The notes under the pieces are model-generated. The model had not been told where the DNA came from and made no database searches. It saw only the letters and a program-made list of their open reading frames with translations. From Rostratula benghalensis (taxonomy: Eukaryota > Chordata > Aves > Charadriiformes > Rostratulidae): a stretch of DNA of 64,000 nt. The position numbers were made by a program, and so were the translations under genes. This document shows, piece after piece, positions 25,725-38,931 of this stretch; the first letter of the stretch is position 1, and every line of letters starts with the position of its first letter. The stretch is from the NCBI GenBank assembly GCA_013399305.1, contig VXAI01000139.1:1624539-1688538 (forward strand). Reading direction: 5' to 3'.

Positions 25725-27854
25725 GGCACTTCTGTAATGGTTCCATTGCCATTACTGAAATCTGGTGGGATGAATCCCATGACTGGAGTGCTGCTATTGA
25801 TGGCTAAAGGCTGTTCATAGGGAACAGGAGAGTAAGAAGGAGTAGAGGCATTGCCCTCTACATCAAGAAATGGATAGAGTGTGAAGAGCTGTCTCTGAAG
25901 AATAGCCACAAGCAGGCTAGAAGCTTATGGATAAGAATAAGAGACTGAGGCAACAAAGAGAGTCTTGTCAGTGGTGTCTACTACGGGGTTCCTGATCAAA
26001 GGGAGCCTATTGACAAAGCCTTCTTACTCCAGCCACAGGAGGCAATGAGCTCGCAGGCTCTCATCCTGCTGGGGGACTACAACCCCTCTGACATCTGCTG
26101 GAAAAGTAGTATGGTGAGCTGCAGTCAGTTCAGGAGACTCCTGGAGTGTATCGAAGATATCTTGTTAAGTCAGGTAATAGGCAGCCTCACCAGAAGGAAT
26201 GCGATTCTGGATCTGATGGTCACCAACGCAAGTGAGTTCATCTGTGACATCAAGATTGGATGCAGCCTGGGCTGCAGTGACCACACACTGCAGTCCTGAG
26301 GGATGTGGGTCAGGTGAAGAATAAAGTCATGATCCTGAATTTTAGGAAAGCAAAATCCCAGCTCTTCAAGGACTTAATCAATAGCACCCCCTGGTAAACT
26401 GCCCTCCCAGACAAAGGAGCGGAACAGAGCTGGCAGGTCACAGAATCACAGAATTGTAGGGGTTGGAAGGGACCTTTGGAGATCATCTAGTCGAAACACA
26501 CTGCCAAAGCAGGGTCACCCAGAGCAGGTTGAATGGGAGCAGCCAGGTGGGTTTTGAATATCTCCAGAGAAGAGGGCTCCACAACCTCTCTGGGCAGCCT
26601 GTTCCAGTGTTCTGGCACTCTCAAAGTAAAGAAATTTTTCCCCATGTTGAGACAGAACTTTCTGTGTTCTAGCTTGTGTCCGTTGTCCCTTGTCCTGTCA
26701 CTGGGTACCACTGAGATCTTTAAGGACACTTTCTATAGAGCACAAGAACTCTCAATTCCCAGGTGTAAGAAATGAGGAAAGGAGGACAAGAGACCAGCAT
26801 GGCTGAGTGGAGACCTGTTGGTCAAGCTAAAGGACAAGAAGGAAATGCACAGGAAGTGCTAAGCCACATGGCAGACACTGAAGTGATTTGAGATAGTCAG
26901 CATGGCTTCACCAAAGTCAAGTCCTGCATGACCAATGTAGTCACCTTCTGTGACAGAGTAACTGCAACAGTGGACAAGAGAAGAGCTATGGCTATTGTCT
27001 ATTTGGACTACTGTAAGTCCACCACATCTTCCTCCCTAAACTGGAGAGATACAGATTTGGAGGACGGACTGTTCAATGGATGAGGAATTGGTCAGATGGT
27101 CACATGCAGAGAGTAGTGGTCAACAATTCAATGTCTCGATGTCCAGATGGAGATTGGTGACAAGTGGTGCCCCTGAGGGGTCTGTATTGAGGCCAGTACT
27201 GTTTAATATCTTCACCAATGGCATAGACATTATCTTCACCAACTGACCAAGTGCACCCTCAGCAAGTTTGCAGATGACAGCAAGCTGAGTGGTGTAGCTG
27301 AAGTACCTGAGGGACAGGATGCCATACAGAGGGACCTGGACAGGCTCAAGAAGTGGGCCTCTGTGAACCTTAAGAGGTTTAACAAGGCCATGTGCAGGGT
27401 CCTGCACCTGGGTCAGGACAACATGCAGTATCAATACAGGCTGGGAGGTGAAGGGATTGAGAGCAGCCCTACTGAGTACTGGTGGATAAAAAACTGAGTA
27501 TGACCCTACAACACGTGCTTGCAGCCCAAAAGGCAAACTACTCTAAGCAGCATCAAAAGAATTGCAGCCAGCAGGTCAAGAGAGGTGATATTCTGCCTCT
27601 TTGCTCCACTCTGATGAGACCCCACCTGCATCCAGCTTTGGACACCTCAGCACATGGACCTGTTGAAATGGGTCCAGAGGAGGGCCACAAAAATGAGAAG
27701 AGGGGTGGAGCACTTCTTCTATGAGGACAGGCTGAGAGAGTTGGGGTTATTCAGCCTGGAGAAGGCTCCAGCGAGACCTTACTGAGGTCTTTCAGTACCT
27801 AAAGGGAGCTTGAAAGACAGGTGGCGACAAGGTTTTTAGCAGAGCCTGTTGCAC
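25725..27854 (+). mobile_element. CR1 LINE, long decayed copy spanning endonuclease and RT, interrupted by another CR1
   Basis: This is the longest CR1 in the window and covers two enzymatic regions of ORF2. From about 25725 to 26290 the translation shows the apurinic-endonuclease part: ITEIWWDESHDWSAAIDG near 25755-25805, a VYYGVPDQ-like segment near 25975-26000, and LILLGDYNPSDICW at 26060-26101. After the nested insertion at 26439-26716 it resumes with [19 protein letters not shown] at about 26716-26773. Reverse-transcriptase stretches follow, including an [14 protein letters not shown] segment near 26993-27020, [11 protein letters not shown] near 27262-27294, and a C-terminal segment to about 27854. 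Stops and frameshifts are frequent. The homology ends at a SRACCT-like segment with no 3' UTR and no octamer tail, so the 3' end is missing as well. That is unusual for CR1, which normally loses its 5' end. Confidence 0.9.
26439..26716 (-). mobile_element. CR1 LINE 3' fragment nested inside another CR1
   Basis: On the minus strand this fragment reads [20 protein letters not shown], then [30 protein letters not shown], then the CR1 3' UTR with GATCTCCAAAGGTCCCTTCCAACCCC, ending in ATTCTGTGATTCTGTG (plus-strand 26439-26456). It lies within the longer + strand CR1: the host sequence stops at GAGCTGGCAGGTC just before 26439 and resumes at ATCTTTAAGGACACTTTC at about 26715. The insertion is therefore younger than the host copy. 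It is strongly 5' truncated at about 280 bp. The target-site duplication could not be fixed by eye. Confidence 0.9.
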
Positions 27855-30348
27855 CATAAGCAAGCCACTTCTGCATCCCTCCTCCACCCTGCAGCCCCAC
27901 AGATCACCTGTGTCTGCATTCAGAGGTGAGGGACAAAATGTTCAGTGCAGCCTTAAGCTTCAGGAAATTTCCTAAAAGGGTCCTCTGGGAAGTTTGTAAT
28001 CTGAAGGAAACAACAGCAGCATGAACTGGAACCCCTGCCTGGGCCCTGCCTCCATATGCAGAACAGGATGATTCAGCCACCAGGTCACCCCTAAGCATGT
28101 CTAGCCAGAGGGAAGGATGTCTGTTGTCCTGCAGGTAGATGCTGGCCTCAGCCAGCTCTTTAGGTGCAGCTGTAGTCTTTAATTACACTTTTCAGCTTTC
28201 ATCTTCCAAGTTTATTCACAGAAAGAAAAATATGATTACCCTCATTTCATAGTTACAGAATAATATATATACATAATATAACTATAATGAAGCACTGGAA
28301 AATACGATGAGAGATGTAGCACTCTAATATAGCACTGAGGCAGGGAGCTACCCATGGGTAACCCAGAGCAGAGTGAGATACCACTGGGGCTGCTCTCTTG
28401 GTTGTGTTTCATGACGCACTCTAAAAGGTGAGTAGCAAAAAAAACCCCTACAGCTTTCCCAAAAAGGACCACTCACCATTCAATACAGTCCTGCAAGCTG
28501 TGTTTGTATAAGTTATCTCAGGCAAGGTAGTGGAATGTCTTTTGTTAATAATACAACTACATTTTTTCTGCATACATTTTTCCCACGTTACTGGTAACAC
28601 CTTAGGGCACTGGAATGGGAAGAATTCAAACAACTCCATTTGCTCTTTCTATTTGCTCTCCCTAGCTCCCTTATTCAAATTTAGACAAGTCAGTATCAGC
28701 TTTGCCTAACATCCATAGTCATTTTAATTTCATGTTTCTCTTTCCTTACCTAATGTCATGTTGTTTGCAGAAAGAATTAACCATATCCAGGCCAAACAAG
28801 CAGTCAAGCAATGAAGACATTTCTGTTCCTGTCACATTTCAAACTTGCTCTCACTCACCACAAAAACCACAGCAGGAGGATTCCAGAGGAAAGAAAAATT
28901 AGCAGCCACTGCCCAATCACTCTTTACAATCATTTCCTACCATCAGTTTGGCTTCTTACCCTCATGATATTTTGATTAAGTGTATTGGGAAACAAAGGCA
29001 GAAATTCTCCTCTCCACTTTCATCTCAGCTAGATAATTTACAACAAAGGGAGTAACCATCTCCTCCCTGTGCTGGCATGGAAAAAATGCAAGTGCATCAC
29101 TTACGAAGGGTTGTTAAGAACCTCTATTCAGGCTGCTGCTCTATTAAAAGTCTCTTAATGACCACTAGGTGGGGAGAGAAACTTACTCTCTAACTCCCTG
29201 GAAAATGCACAAGCAGCCCAGCGTGTTCTCACTGCAAACCCTGACCTTTTCCCTCCCTCAGCTACAAATGAGTGATGGGGACAATGAACTAGGTATGACC
29301 AGAGACGAATAAATCGTTCAGTTTCATTTAAGCTCTGTAGCTTTTCTGAGCTCTGTCACAATCCCCCCTGAGATATCAGATCTTAAATTAGTTAATGATG
29401 CAGGAGTGTGTTTAATTTTGCACACAGAAAATATTGGGCCAAAGTAATTTTAGGGGTACTTTAGGGGTAAGTTCCTGATTAAGATTATTTGGTAGAGGAA
29501 TGTGGGCTATTGTTAGCTTCTTTGGTTATTAAATAGACAGTACTTAAAGAATGGGGTTTGCAAATTGAGAGTCCCAGGAGAGAAGGATCAAATTTGGAAA
29601 ATTTAATAAAGATGACTGAAGAGGCATAAGACATTAGTTTTCTCCGCTGTTGTCTCAGAGATGCTAATGTTACCTGTTTCCAAAGATTCAGTCATCTAAG
29701 CACTCGTTATCTGAGTACTTACAGAGGTGTCAAGGGTCTTTGGAGGTGTGAATGTCCCTAAGGAGGTATCAGTCATTCTCTGTGGCAATATCACAGCCAG
29801 ATCGCCAAGTCAAGCATGAATTGGATCCCACTGGTTGGCCTGAATCTGGGGCTGTGTGTCTACATGCTGCCATTGCAGAGTACCATGCACCCTAGCAACG
29901 CTAGCTCTGGGCAGCAAATACAGGCAACATCAGGCTTCAAATTTTTCCCATGAAGATTTAACACATGCATCCCATTGATGAAGGTGCACTGCACTTGCTT
30001 GCACCCAGCTGGCTAGTTTGGAGCTAGATTGGGTTGTCTCTGCCACGCTGTGTTGTGGACATAGCTGCAGCATAAACATGTCCTCAGAAACACAAACTCC
30101 TGGTATTTACTTTAGAGGCAGAACCAGAAGCTCTTCTTCTCACTTGCAGTCTTAGCTGAGAACTACAACAGCACACACAAACAACTGTGGCTGCTATAAA
30201 AATCCTATCAGCCTCTTAGTCACCTTTTGGTAACAAATACCTTGAAAGCGCTTGGCTTCAGTAACTGTAAGTTTCTCACTTCATGCCTGGTAGTAAACAA
30301 CATCATCCTTCAAACAAGACGTGAAGGTTGCCATGGAGCTTCCAAATC

Positions 30349-30364
30349 TTTTTTTTTTTTTTTT
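30349..30364 (+). repeat. T16 homopolymer tract
   Basis: Sixteen T residues in intergenic DNA. The tract accounts for the phenylalanine run inside a chance open frame at 30227-30658. Confidence 0.95.
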
Positions 30365-31458
30365 GTCCAGGAGAAGTTAATGCTCCAGCTATATTTTGTT
30401 GAGGATATTCTGTGTGGTCTTTTTCATCCACACTCCCTGATAGAGGGATCATTACCTATGACTAAACAAGAGATGTACTCGGCAGCTACTGCACTCATCT
30501 GCCAAGTTCAGTATAATATTCTTCCAAGAGGAACATCTGGCTCTGTAATTTTGTTCCTTGGCAATGCAGCTATTGTCTACATGGCTGGCTACTCCTCTCT
30601 GCTGGCAGCTGTGAAACTGAATCAGGGTATGCTTTGGACACAGATTGCTGCTTTATGATTTTGGATGTTCTTTGTCCTTTCCTTCATCCTAAACTTGCCT
30701 ACACCTAGGAATGATGTTGCTCTGCAAATGAAGTGCAAGATGCAGTCCCTCAAAGCACACCTCTGCAAATGGAAGCAACAAGTGAAGAATGGCATCAGGG
30801 GCCTGTTTATCTACTCACCAGAATGAGCAACAGGTGTTAGCAAGCTGAAGACCACTGTAATACCACTTGCAGTTAACAGACACACATAATCATAATCATA
30901 TATGCTATCCCCATAGGGTGTGAGAGAAAACTGAATTCCTGCCTCAACTGCAAGCCATTGTATGGAAGCTTCTCTGAGATCTTAAGTGGATCTGAGACAG
31001 AAACTAATGAGTTTTCAAGGGAATTTAAACAGAAGTAACAACAGTAAAAATATAGGATGTACAGATTTGGGGCCACCACCTTTAAATCTGCATAGGGGGA
31101 ATGCAGCATTAACAACTACAGTACTTCTTAAATACACACTGACCACTGACATGGCATGTCGCCTAACTGTCCAGTACATTCAGAGCTTTTCAGAAACCAT
31201 CAAAGGTTTACTCACAACTCAGAAGCAATTATGGAGCAATGGTTTGAGGCTAAAAGAATTAGAGGCTTTTTTTTATGCTGGAGGAGAAATCTCTAGGCAG
31301 AGGAACAAAGGTATGAGCCACGAATGGGTGAAAATGTGGGTAGTATGATGGATACCTTAAAGCCACCTGCAGCAGGTGGGTGGGAGAAATCAGCCTTGTG
31401 AGGGATGCATGAAACAAATTGGTTAGTTATACAATAACCACTGATGGACGGAGGCTGA

Positions 31459-31492
31459 TATATTATATAAATATATATATCTCATATATATG
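31459..31492. repeat. AT-dinucleotide-rich tract
   Basis: Imperfect (AT)n with a central CTC interruption. The two AT arms could pair into a small hairpin. Confidence 0.8.
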
Positions 31493-34216
31493 TAATGCTG
31501 AGCTAGTAGACAGAACTGAATGATGCTTCCATGTTGAATAACACCCCTTTCCACACCTAAGGGAAAACAGATGGAGGAAGTGTGGTTTGCAAGGTGGGCA
31601 ACAAGAAGAGAAAAGACAGAAAAGGCTATAAATTACTGAAGAGAGAAGAATTGCTATGGGAAAGATGGAGTCCTTGATTACAGCAACCAGTTCATTATTA
31701 GAATTTGGGGTAAAACCAAGAGACTTCCTGTGAATGAAGGTATATCTTCTGACAGAGTATTTCAAGTTTGTCAAGAAAAGGATGAAAAAATATCCCACCA
31801 TCCAGGTAGAGTGTATGCTGCATGAACACTGTCATTGAACTGTGTTAAGATAAAGGACCCTGAAACAAAACACTACATGAAACCAAAATTGTAAATTCAT
31901 AAAAAAAACCCAAACAAGCCCAACCAAACTCAAACTTGCATATGCTATAGCCATCATCACAGTGTCTGGCCAAAGAAAAGAACAACTTGAGATGTTCAAG
32001 CATTACTATGCAACAGTGTGCTCACACCAGAAGTAGGCAGAGCAGGAACAAAGGAACAAAGAGCACTGAGAAGAATTTTTTGTGGGGACAGTGGAAAAGC
32101 TCACTTCAGAAGATGAAAAAATTCTCTATCAGCTAACAAATGAAACAACCCTTCATTTTAAGTTAGTTTACAGGTGACAAGGCAGTGACCCGTCAGGAAC
32201 ATTAGGGATGTTAAAGGTCTCCTAATCTGCCTGCTCCCCAGAGAGTAGGAGTTTTGACAGACCACAATGACAGAGCTCAGTAGCTCAAGGTGACACAAAT
32301 CCTGGTTTTAAATTGTAGTGTTCCCACTTGAATTCTCCATGTTTTTTTCCATCAAACACTTGGAGCATTCCCCAGGATTCAAACCGCAGTTGGCCTCTGA
32401 CATTTGGTATAACCTTTTGAGCAGATAAACCCACCATTTTCTGTCAGGTACAGCTGAATGTTTGTTACAGCTCCCTGGTGAGTTGCTATGAAAACTAGTG
32501 TCAAATTAATAAAAGCCTTAGCAAAAAATGTCAAAGGGTCAGACACTGCTCCATGTTTGGGGCTGCTAATTACAGAGTGGCAGGAGAGGCTGGGATATCA
32601 CCTGCTGGCACTCAGTTGAACTGTACTCAGCCAGAAATTAAAAAAGAAAAAAAGCAGAAAAAAGCCAGAAAAATGCCTTCACGGCTGGATGTCACGGTCA
32701 GCTGCGTGAAGAGGCAGAGAAAGCAAAGCAAATAGCTTGTTAGGGTTTGAAAGCCCAAGTTTTCCTCCTGCATCACAAAAACAAAGCTGTGTGTATCCAC
32801 AGTGGGAAACAACAGCTGTGGGCAGCTGCCTATTGCAAGAGGTAACCTCATGGGTATGTGAAGTTTCTTGCCCAATAGATATGTCCTGCTCCAATGCAAA
32901 TGTGGTTTCTATGTTCAGGAAAGAAAGAGAAGAATTGGGATATGGTTGTGCACCAGAGAAGATCTCATAGCTATATTGTCATATCCTCTTGGGTTTCAAG
33001 ATAATGTTCAAGCCACTCTTCTCAAAACCCCAAATTTGCCAACCTCTTGATTCCCAACTGGATTTGTTTGGGTGGGGAGCCAAGGGACTTGCCAGCCAAG
33101 GAGTCTCACAGAAGTGTCCAGATGATCTCAACAGGGACACGCAACACCAGGAGGATGAAAGCGCTGAACTAAGAAAAGGACCCTGCGTCATCTGATTTTC
33201 ATTGCTTATGTCTATACAGGCACTTCAATACTTTAATAGCTGGGTCAGGAGAGGGAAAATGCTTTTCCAAGTGACATTTCCAAGCAAACCTTTCAGCTGT
33301 TATGAAGAGATTCAGAGGAGTCCCAACCTGAACCACAGGTTGTCTGCCCTGCAGTTAAGGGGCATCTGGAGGACAGTTTTAGCACCTTACCCTCAGTCCT
33401 CTCCAAATACTGCAGAGTGACAGATCCCACAGTAGGAAAGTCCTATAAACAGCTAGTGTGGCCCTGGTCTTGCATTCAGAGCAACCTGCTGTAGGCGCAG
33501 CACATGACTCAAAGGTATTTAACTTAGCAGGAGATAACCACTGACTTATGAGTCAAGGGCACAAGGTCCTATTTCTAGCAACACAATGACCTCACATATC
33601 AGCTGGACAACACTTTCCTTTCTGGTTCCCCTCCTGCCATTTGCATTTTAGACTGCAAATGCCATGGGGCTTGGGCTGCTGAGTTTTCCTGTACTTTTGT
33701 ACAATGCTTAATTTAACAGGGACATGTTTCCACTGTAGTGTTCTAAGCATTGCTGAATGCAAATCCTGCATGCCAGCTCAGAGTAATCAGAGCAGGGGTC
33801 ACAATAACAGCAGGGCAATTAAATTAGGATATTATGGATACACGAAATGAGAACACAAACCAGACTTTTTACTGAGATAAAAAGCACTGGTTAACTTTTT
33901 CTTTCTTTCCGCAAGCATGCACTCACCCCTGTTCCATCAAAAGCGAGGCAGACAGCAACAGAGTTGAGTGCCGAAAGGCTGTTGCTCTGCTATTACTGGT
34001 ATGTCAAGTCACAGAAAGATCTGTCACATGAACCCACTCTCGTAAGATTTCCCAATGGACTGTTTTCCAATCTCCTTTATCTCCTTGCATACTAGGAAAA
34101 GGACTGATAACTGAACCTGGTTAAAAAAGTTGGGAAATCTCATGGGGACAGATTTTCTAAGGGGCTCGGCAGCTCCTTCTCTGGGAAAACATATAAGGAC
34201 AATTTTCTTGATTGTT

Positions 34217-34241
34217 TTTCTTTTTTTTTTTTTTTCTTTAC
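34217..34241 (+). repeat. T-rich tract with C interruptions
   Basis: A pyrimidine run of T stretches broken by single C residues around a T15 core, in intergenic DNA. Confidence 0.85.
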
Positions 34242-35870
34242 TTTCTGTATCTACTTTTTTACCCCCACCAATAATCAAAATATGACCCAAGGTGGTCTAG
34301 ATGAAATCGAGAGAGATTTGAGCTGTACTTCCAATCTGTTAAAAAATTAACAGTGCTCAAGACACCTGTGAAAGAGGAGAAATGTATAAAAGCACCATGC
34401 TCTTATTGTTTACTGCATGACTTTAAGTAGGTATAATTATTTATATCATTTATCCACCAACTAACACATCACAATTGGTTTCAATGGCCATTTTGAAAAT
34501 GGATGAAGCTCTGAAGATGACCTATAGGAAGGATTAAAAATCACTGGAGCATTTCAAACAATAATGGTAATTTCAAAACTATAATGGCAACAGGATGAAA
34601 TGAAATACCTTATTCCTGGCATCTTCCAGGACTACAGTGATTCCCCTTCTCACATAGGGCTGAGACAGGGCTGATAGATCTGTAGAGAAGACAGAAAGGA
34701 TTGAAAAGTTTTTGGCAACCATGAGATTTCTTTGTTATTGTGCACCTAAACAGCACCTGCCATGTGGGGCTCTCAGCTCAGCTGATGACAGCAGTAAAGA
34801 CTGGTGAATTCAGAATGGACATGGGAGCCTGGCTGTGCTTCACCAGCATCACATACTCTGTGGCAAAGGCATTAAAGATTAATTGCTCTAAGGGTATGAT
34901 TACGGAGTGGTTCCTGCAGCAGCATGCTCTCAGGCTGCTTGGTTGCCTGAGTGGAAAAAGAAGTCATCCTGTGACAAAAGGAAGGCTTCACTGCTGGGTC
35001 CCCTGACAAAAGCCAGTACAACATATGGTCACAGGGCTCAGAGAAGCACAGCAGGTCCAGGGCTTTGGGAAAAGCTTTTCCAAGAAAAAGTCCTACTGGG
35101 TGATTCCCACTGAGAGTAGACTCTGTCTCCAGATCACCTGCATTAGTTAAAGCACATAAAATGGGGCTGTTCTACTCCTGTCACTGATGAGAAAAATCCA
35201 TCAAAGAAGTTTGAAGTTTAAATTAGAGATGCTTATCAGCTGCTGGATGATAAGTTAGTTCAGGTTACTTCCTCTAGTGTTTTGCTTCATGTGTTAAATA
35301 AACCCACTTGTTTTAAGGGGTCTGCTCATCTCCATACTCTACTGAGCCCCTCTGGAGAAAGGACATGTTGACCTCTATCCAAAAGCCACTTCCACAGGCA
35401 GGGAGAAGTTATGTGCTTCTCTGCATATCCAACAATGTAGAGGTCATCCCAGTCCCAGTGCAAGCCAAATAATCAGGTTTGATGCCTGCAGGATGCAAGT
35501 CAGAGAGACAAGAAAGAGAATGGATCCTCCAATTGCCTCCTCGAGATTTGCTGTAACAAACAGCAGCTTGTATCTGATTATTACCAAGACAGCAAGGAAT
35601 TTATGTTGGAGTCAAGCTCAGTCAATAATAGTACAATGGGAGCTGATCACCATATTATTTACCATAGTTTTAGTCTACATCATACGATGATATTCATGAG
35701 GCCCTAATGATAGAAAAGTCATTATTTGCATTGTGATTAGCGAGTTCTCTATGAATTCTTGAAATATACTACAGTGCTGATGCTCAGAAGTACATATGGG
35801 AAGAGCCATACACAGTACTTATGCATAGCACTTGATTGTACATCAAAACGGAGAAACATGTGACCACAGA

Positions 35871-36060
35871 ATCACAGAACACCTGAGGTTGGCAGGGACC
35901 TCTGTAGGTCATCTGGTCTAACCACAATGGTCATCTGGCCCTGTTCAAGCACGGCTCCCTAGAGCCAGTTGTCCAGGACTATGTCTGGACAACTTTTGAA
36001 TCATGCAAGGATGGGAGCTCCACAACCTCCCTGATGCATTACAGAATATTTGACTCTAAG
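35871..36060 (-). mobile_element. CR1 LINE 3' end, older copy
   Basis: The plus strand opens with CACAGAATCACAGAA, the reverse complement of the CR1 octamer tail. It continues with GTTGGCAGGGACCTCTGTAGGTCATCTGGTCTAACC, the antisense of the CR1 3' UTR, and then the antisense of the final coding stretch (TTGTCCAGGACTATGTCTGG, CTCCACAACCTC). The family-like sequence fades into AT-rich DNA near 36060. Divergence from consensus is greater than in the copy at 42512-43400. Confidence 0.85.
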
Positions 36061-37625
36061 GAAATTAAAATAAAATTTAAAAAAAAATTGAATTTGAAAA
36101 TTGAAAATTCTTAGGAGTCAACTTTGCCCACTAAATCCCTTGTGATACCACCAGTGCAAAATGCACTTTCACGTAGACAGCATGCCTTTTCAGAAGCACT
36201 TCTCAAGTGATTCTCAACTAAAGAAAACAATCCACAGGGAGTCCTGCCATTTAATGGCATACACTGGAAGCAAACCCAGACAGCTCTGAGACAGTGGCAA
36301 ATGTGCAGCCAGGGTCATTTTACTTAAATGTGCCACTGTGGGAGAAGGAGGAGCAGGGAAAGGGAGCCCTGACCCTTAAAAGCCTCATGGTTCTACAAAA
36401 CTTGATTGCAACACAGTGCAGAACACACCACCATACTGCTGTATTTAACAGTCACAGTTGCCATTCCTTCCCCTGGAAGCACTGTACCTAAATTTAACAA
36501 ATGAGCAGTGCTAAATAAGCAGAGCTTCCTCATACGAGATGTCAGAGCCCTCTCAGGGAAGGAATGAGCCAGGAAGTGATGACAAAGAGGAGGCACAGGT
36601 GGCTGAAAGAGTTTCTAAATCAGCCTGAGAGACCCTGGAAAGTTTACTACAGTGTGTCTGCAAAGCTGTGACCATAGCTTATGCCACACACATGCCAAAT
36701 ATGTTAGCACAGGTTTATTAGCAGCTGTGTTAAAAGCTGTGTTGAGCACCCTGCATAGACCTCTTGGAAAGCACTTTATATACTTTGGAGAGCAATACAT
36801 TTCCACCCCACAAGCTCAGAGAGCCCAGGTTATGGCCCGGGAGGAAGGCACAATTTGTAAACCCTTTACAGATAGTTGAGGAGGGATGCAGGGCTATGTT
36901 GGTGCAGCTAGGTTGGTAACATGAGCATCCACAGCAGAGAGGCACTGAGCCACCAGGATCTGATGAAGGTGATGGCACTTGCTTGTCTCCTTTCAAGGGA
37001 ACTCTGGAGAATCACTGCAGCCACACCCTGGAGCTCTTCTATATCCATCTCTGACAGCCCAAGATATGTGATGGCTTTTGGCCACAAGAAAATCTTGACA
37101 TGCAGTTCATCAGGGTAGAAAAATCACCAAAATCACTGAGTTACCAGCCCATTCACACACACACACTCTGACCTCTCTTCCCCCAAGTGGTGAGCTGCTA
37201 AGAAGGCCCTTGCATTTACTGTGGCTGTAACAAGTACCTGAAAGCAGGCAGCAGACACTACAAATTAAGGCTTTGACTACTTTTCCACTTCTCCCTCCCC
37301 TTTCTATTGCGTATTCAGGTACTTGTAGGTCCTAAGGAATTGACTTAATGCTCTAACCTTAGGCCTCATGCAATTTTGGGCATACATTTCAGCAGCCTAT
37401 GTAGGATGCCCACATTCCTCACTTTACCACCATATCCAGACACCTTTAAAGCAAGAGAATGACTTGGCAATGCAAATAAAACCTCCAAATGCTACAAAAG
37501 GAGCAAAGTAACCTGCTGCTGCCAGCACTCCTCCCATAACTCTGTCACTGATGGAAAGCCAAGCTGCCAAGCTGCCCCCATAGCAAGATGGGGAAGTTAA
37601 GCCAGTGGAAAACCAACATGAAGGG

Positions 37626-37647
37626 AAAAAAAAAAAAAAAAAAAAAA
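37626..37647 (+). repeat. A22 homopolymer tract
   Basis: Twenty-two A residues in intergenic DNA between AAGGG and GAGTAGAAG. No retroposed gene was recognised upstream of it. Confidence 0.95.
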
Positions 37648-38841
37648 GAGTAGAAGAATTTCCTACACATTTTCTCCTTTAACAAGCTCACTATGAGGTT
37701 AAAGCAAACATATTCTTGGTGACAGTCACCATGTAAATTGTTTTAGCTTTGTCATGGACTCACCACACCCTTCCAACAATGCAGGAGCTGGTCTCTGCCC
37801 TGAAGGTTAGCATTATAAATAGACAGAAAAAAACCCAAAGCATTCATTATTCATGTTTTACACATGAGATAAGGGCTTCACTTAGTTTATTTGCTCCACT
37901 TGTGCATGTCTGAGCAGCAGGTTTGGAAACAGAGTGCTCCCAGGTCTCATCACAGTGGCTTTGCTCAAGGCTTTGCTGAGAGTCTCACCAAGGAGATGCA
38001 TCAGAAAACCCATCCATTGCAATCTTGACATCCCCTTGCTTTCCACCTTGGTCCTCCTCACATCTGCCTGCTCCTGGAATGTGGAGGCAGCACTAGTCGC
38101 CTTCTTATTTTTGAGCAGAAGCAAAAAGATCACATGAAGCAAAAAAAGCACATTCCTTCCCTGGAAGCAGCCTGCTCCCTTCTTTCCAATAGAGTAAAAA
38201 ACTCTGCATGAATGTTTTATGAATCAGCCGTGTGTTCATTTCAACGATAAAGCCAACTTCGCAATTTGGCCCAAAAATGGGAAAGCTGAAAACCTACGGA
38301 TTCCAACTGGCATGTTATTAGACATGAACTTTTTCCCTGTGTTGGAAACTTTGCATTTGGTCACAGCTAACTCAGAGCTTTTTCTCTGCTTTTAAAAAAA
38401 TTGCAGATTATGTCCCAAGCTTTACTCAGAGGTGAACAAAATAGATTTGTCTCTTTAATGACTTCACTGAGTGGATACATGCACTGTGCTAATTGATCAC
38501 GATTTTGGTGCCCTCAGTGCAGCTTGATTTCCTGATTGCAGCCCTTTTACATTCCCAGCAGTCCACCATCCGCAGAGGGAAATGCCATTTCAAGATACAG
38601 AAGAGGCATAGATGAAGTTTCCCCTTGTTTAGCCTCCTGCTGTATTGTTCATCTTAAAATAAATGTAATTTAGAAAAAAATCCTCTATGGAAAACACCAT
38701 AAGTAGGGAGGAAGAAATTGCCTAAAGTGACATTTTTCCTGCTATGCTAATCCCAGGCTGAACACTTACCTATGTCCACTTCTCCCTGCTGTGATAAGGA
38801 GAGGGTTAAACACCTTTTGTCAGACATCAGCTCTACTTGAG

Positions 38842-38931
38842 GGAGAGGAGAGGAGAGGAGAGGAGAGGAGAGGAGAGGAGAGGAGAGGAGAGGAGAGGAG
38901 AGGAGAGGAGAGGAGAGGAGAGGAGAGGAGA
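38842..38931 (+). repeat. Perfect (GGAGA)18 pentanucleotide microsatellite
   Basis: Eighteen uninterrupted GGAGA units (90 bp) form a pure purine strand opposite a pure pyrimidine strand. The lack of interruptions suggests recent expansion and likely length polymorphism between individuals. Homopurine mirror tracts of this kind can adopt triplex (H-DNA) structures. Open frames translating it as repeated LLSSP or GEERR are artefacts of the repeat. Confidence 0.98.

Larger units (their letters stand above)
27855..35870. other. Intergenic, no gene recognised
   Basis: The stretch contains simple repeats at 30349, 31459 and 34217. A 143-codon frame at 30227-30658 spans the T16 tract and matches no family I know. 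GAATAAATCG near 29310 recalls an LTR polyadenylation region, but no boundaries could be fixed. Confidence 0.6.

Noticed and set aside
25676..25909. Minus-strand frame of 77 codons with peptide-like sequence
   Set aside because: It is the antisense of the CR1 endonuclease region read on the + strand.
29290..29380. LTR-like polyadenylation region (GAATAAATCG followed by pyrimidine-rich sequence)
   Set aside because: No TG...CA boundaries, inverted termini or target-site duplication could be placed.
30227..30658. 143-codon open frame on the + strand
   Set aside because: It contains a phenylalanine run made by the T16 tract, resembles no known family, and has no exon or promoter context. It is consistent with chance.
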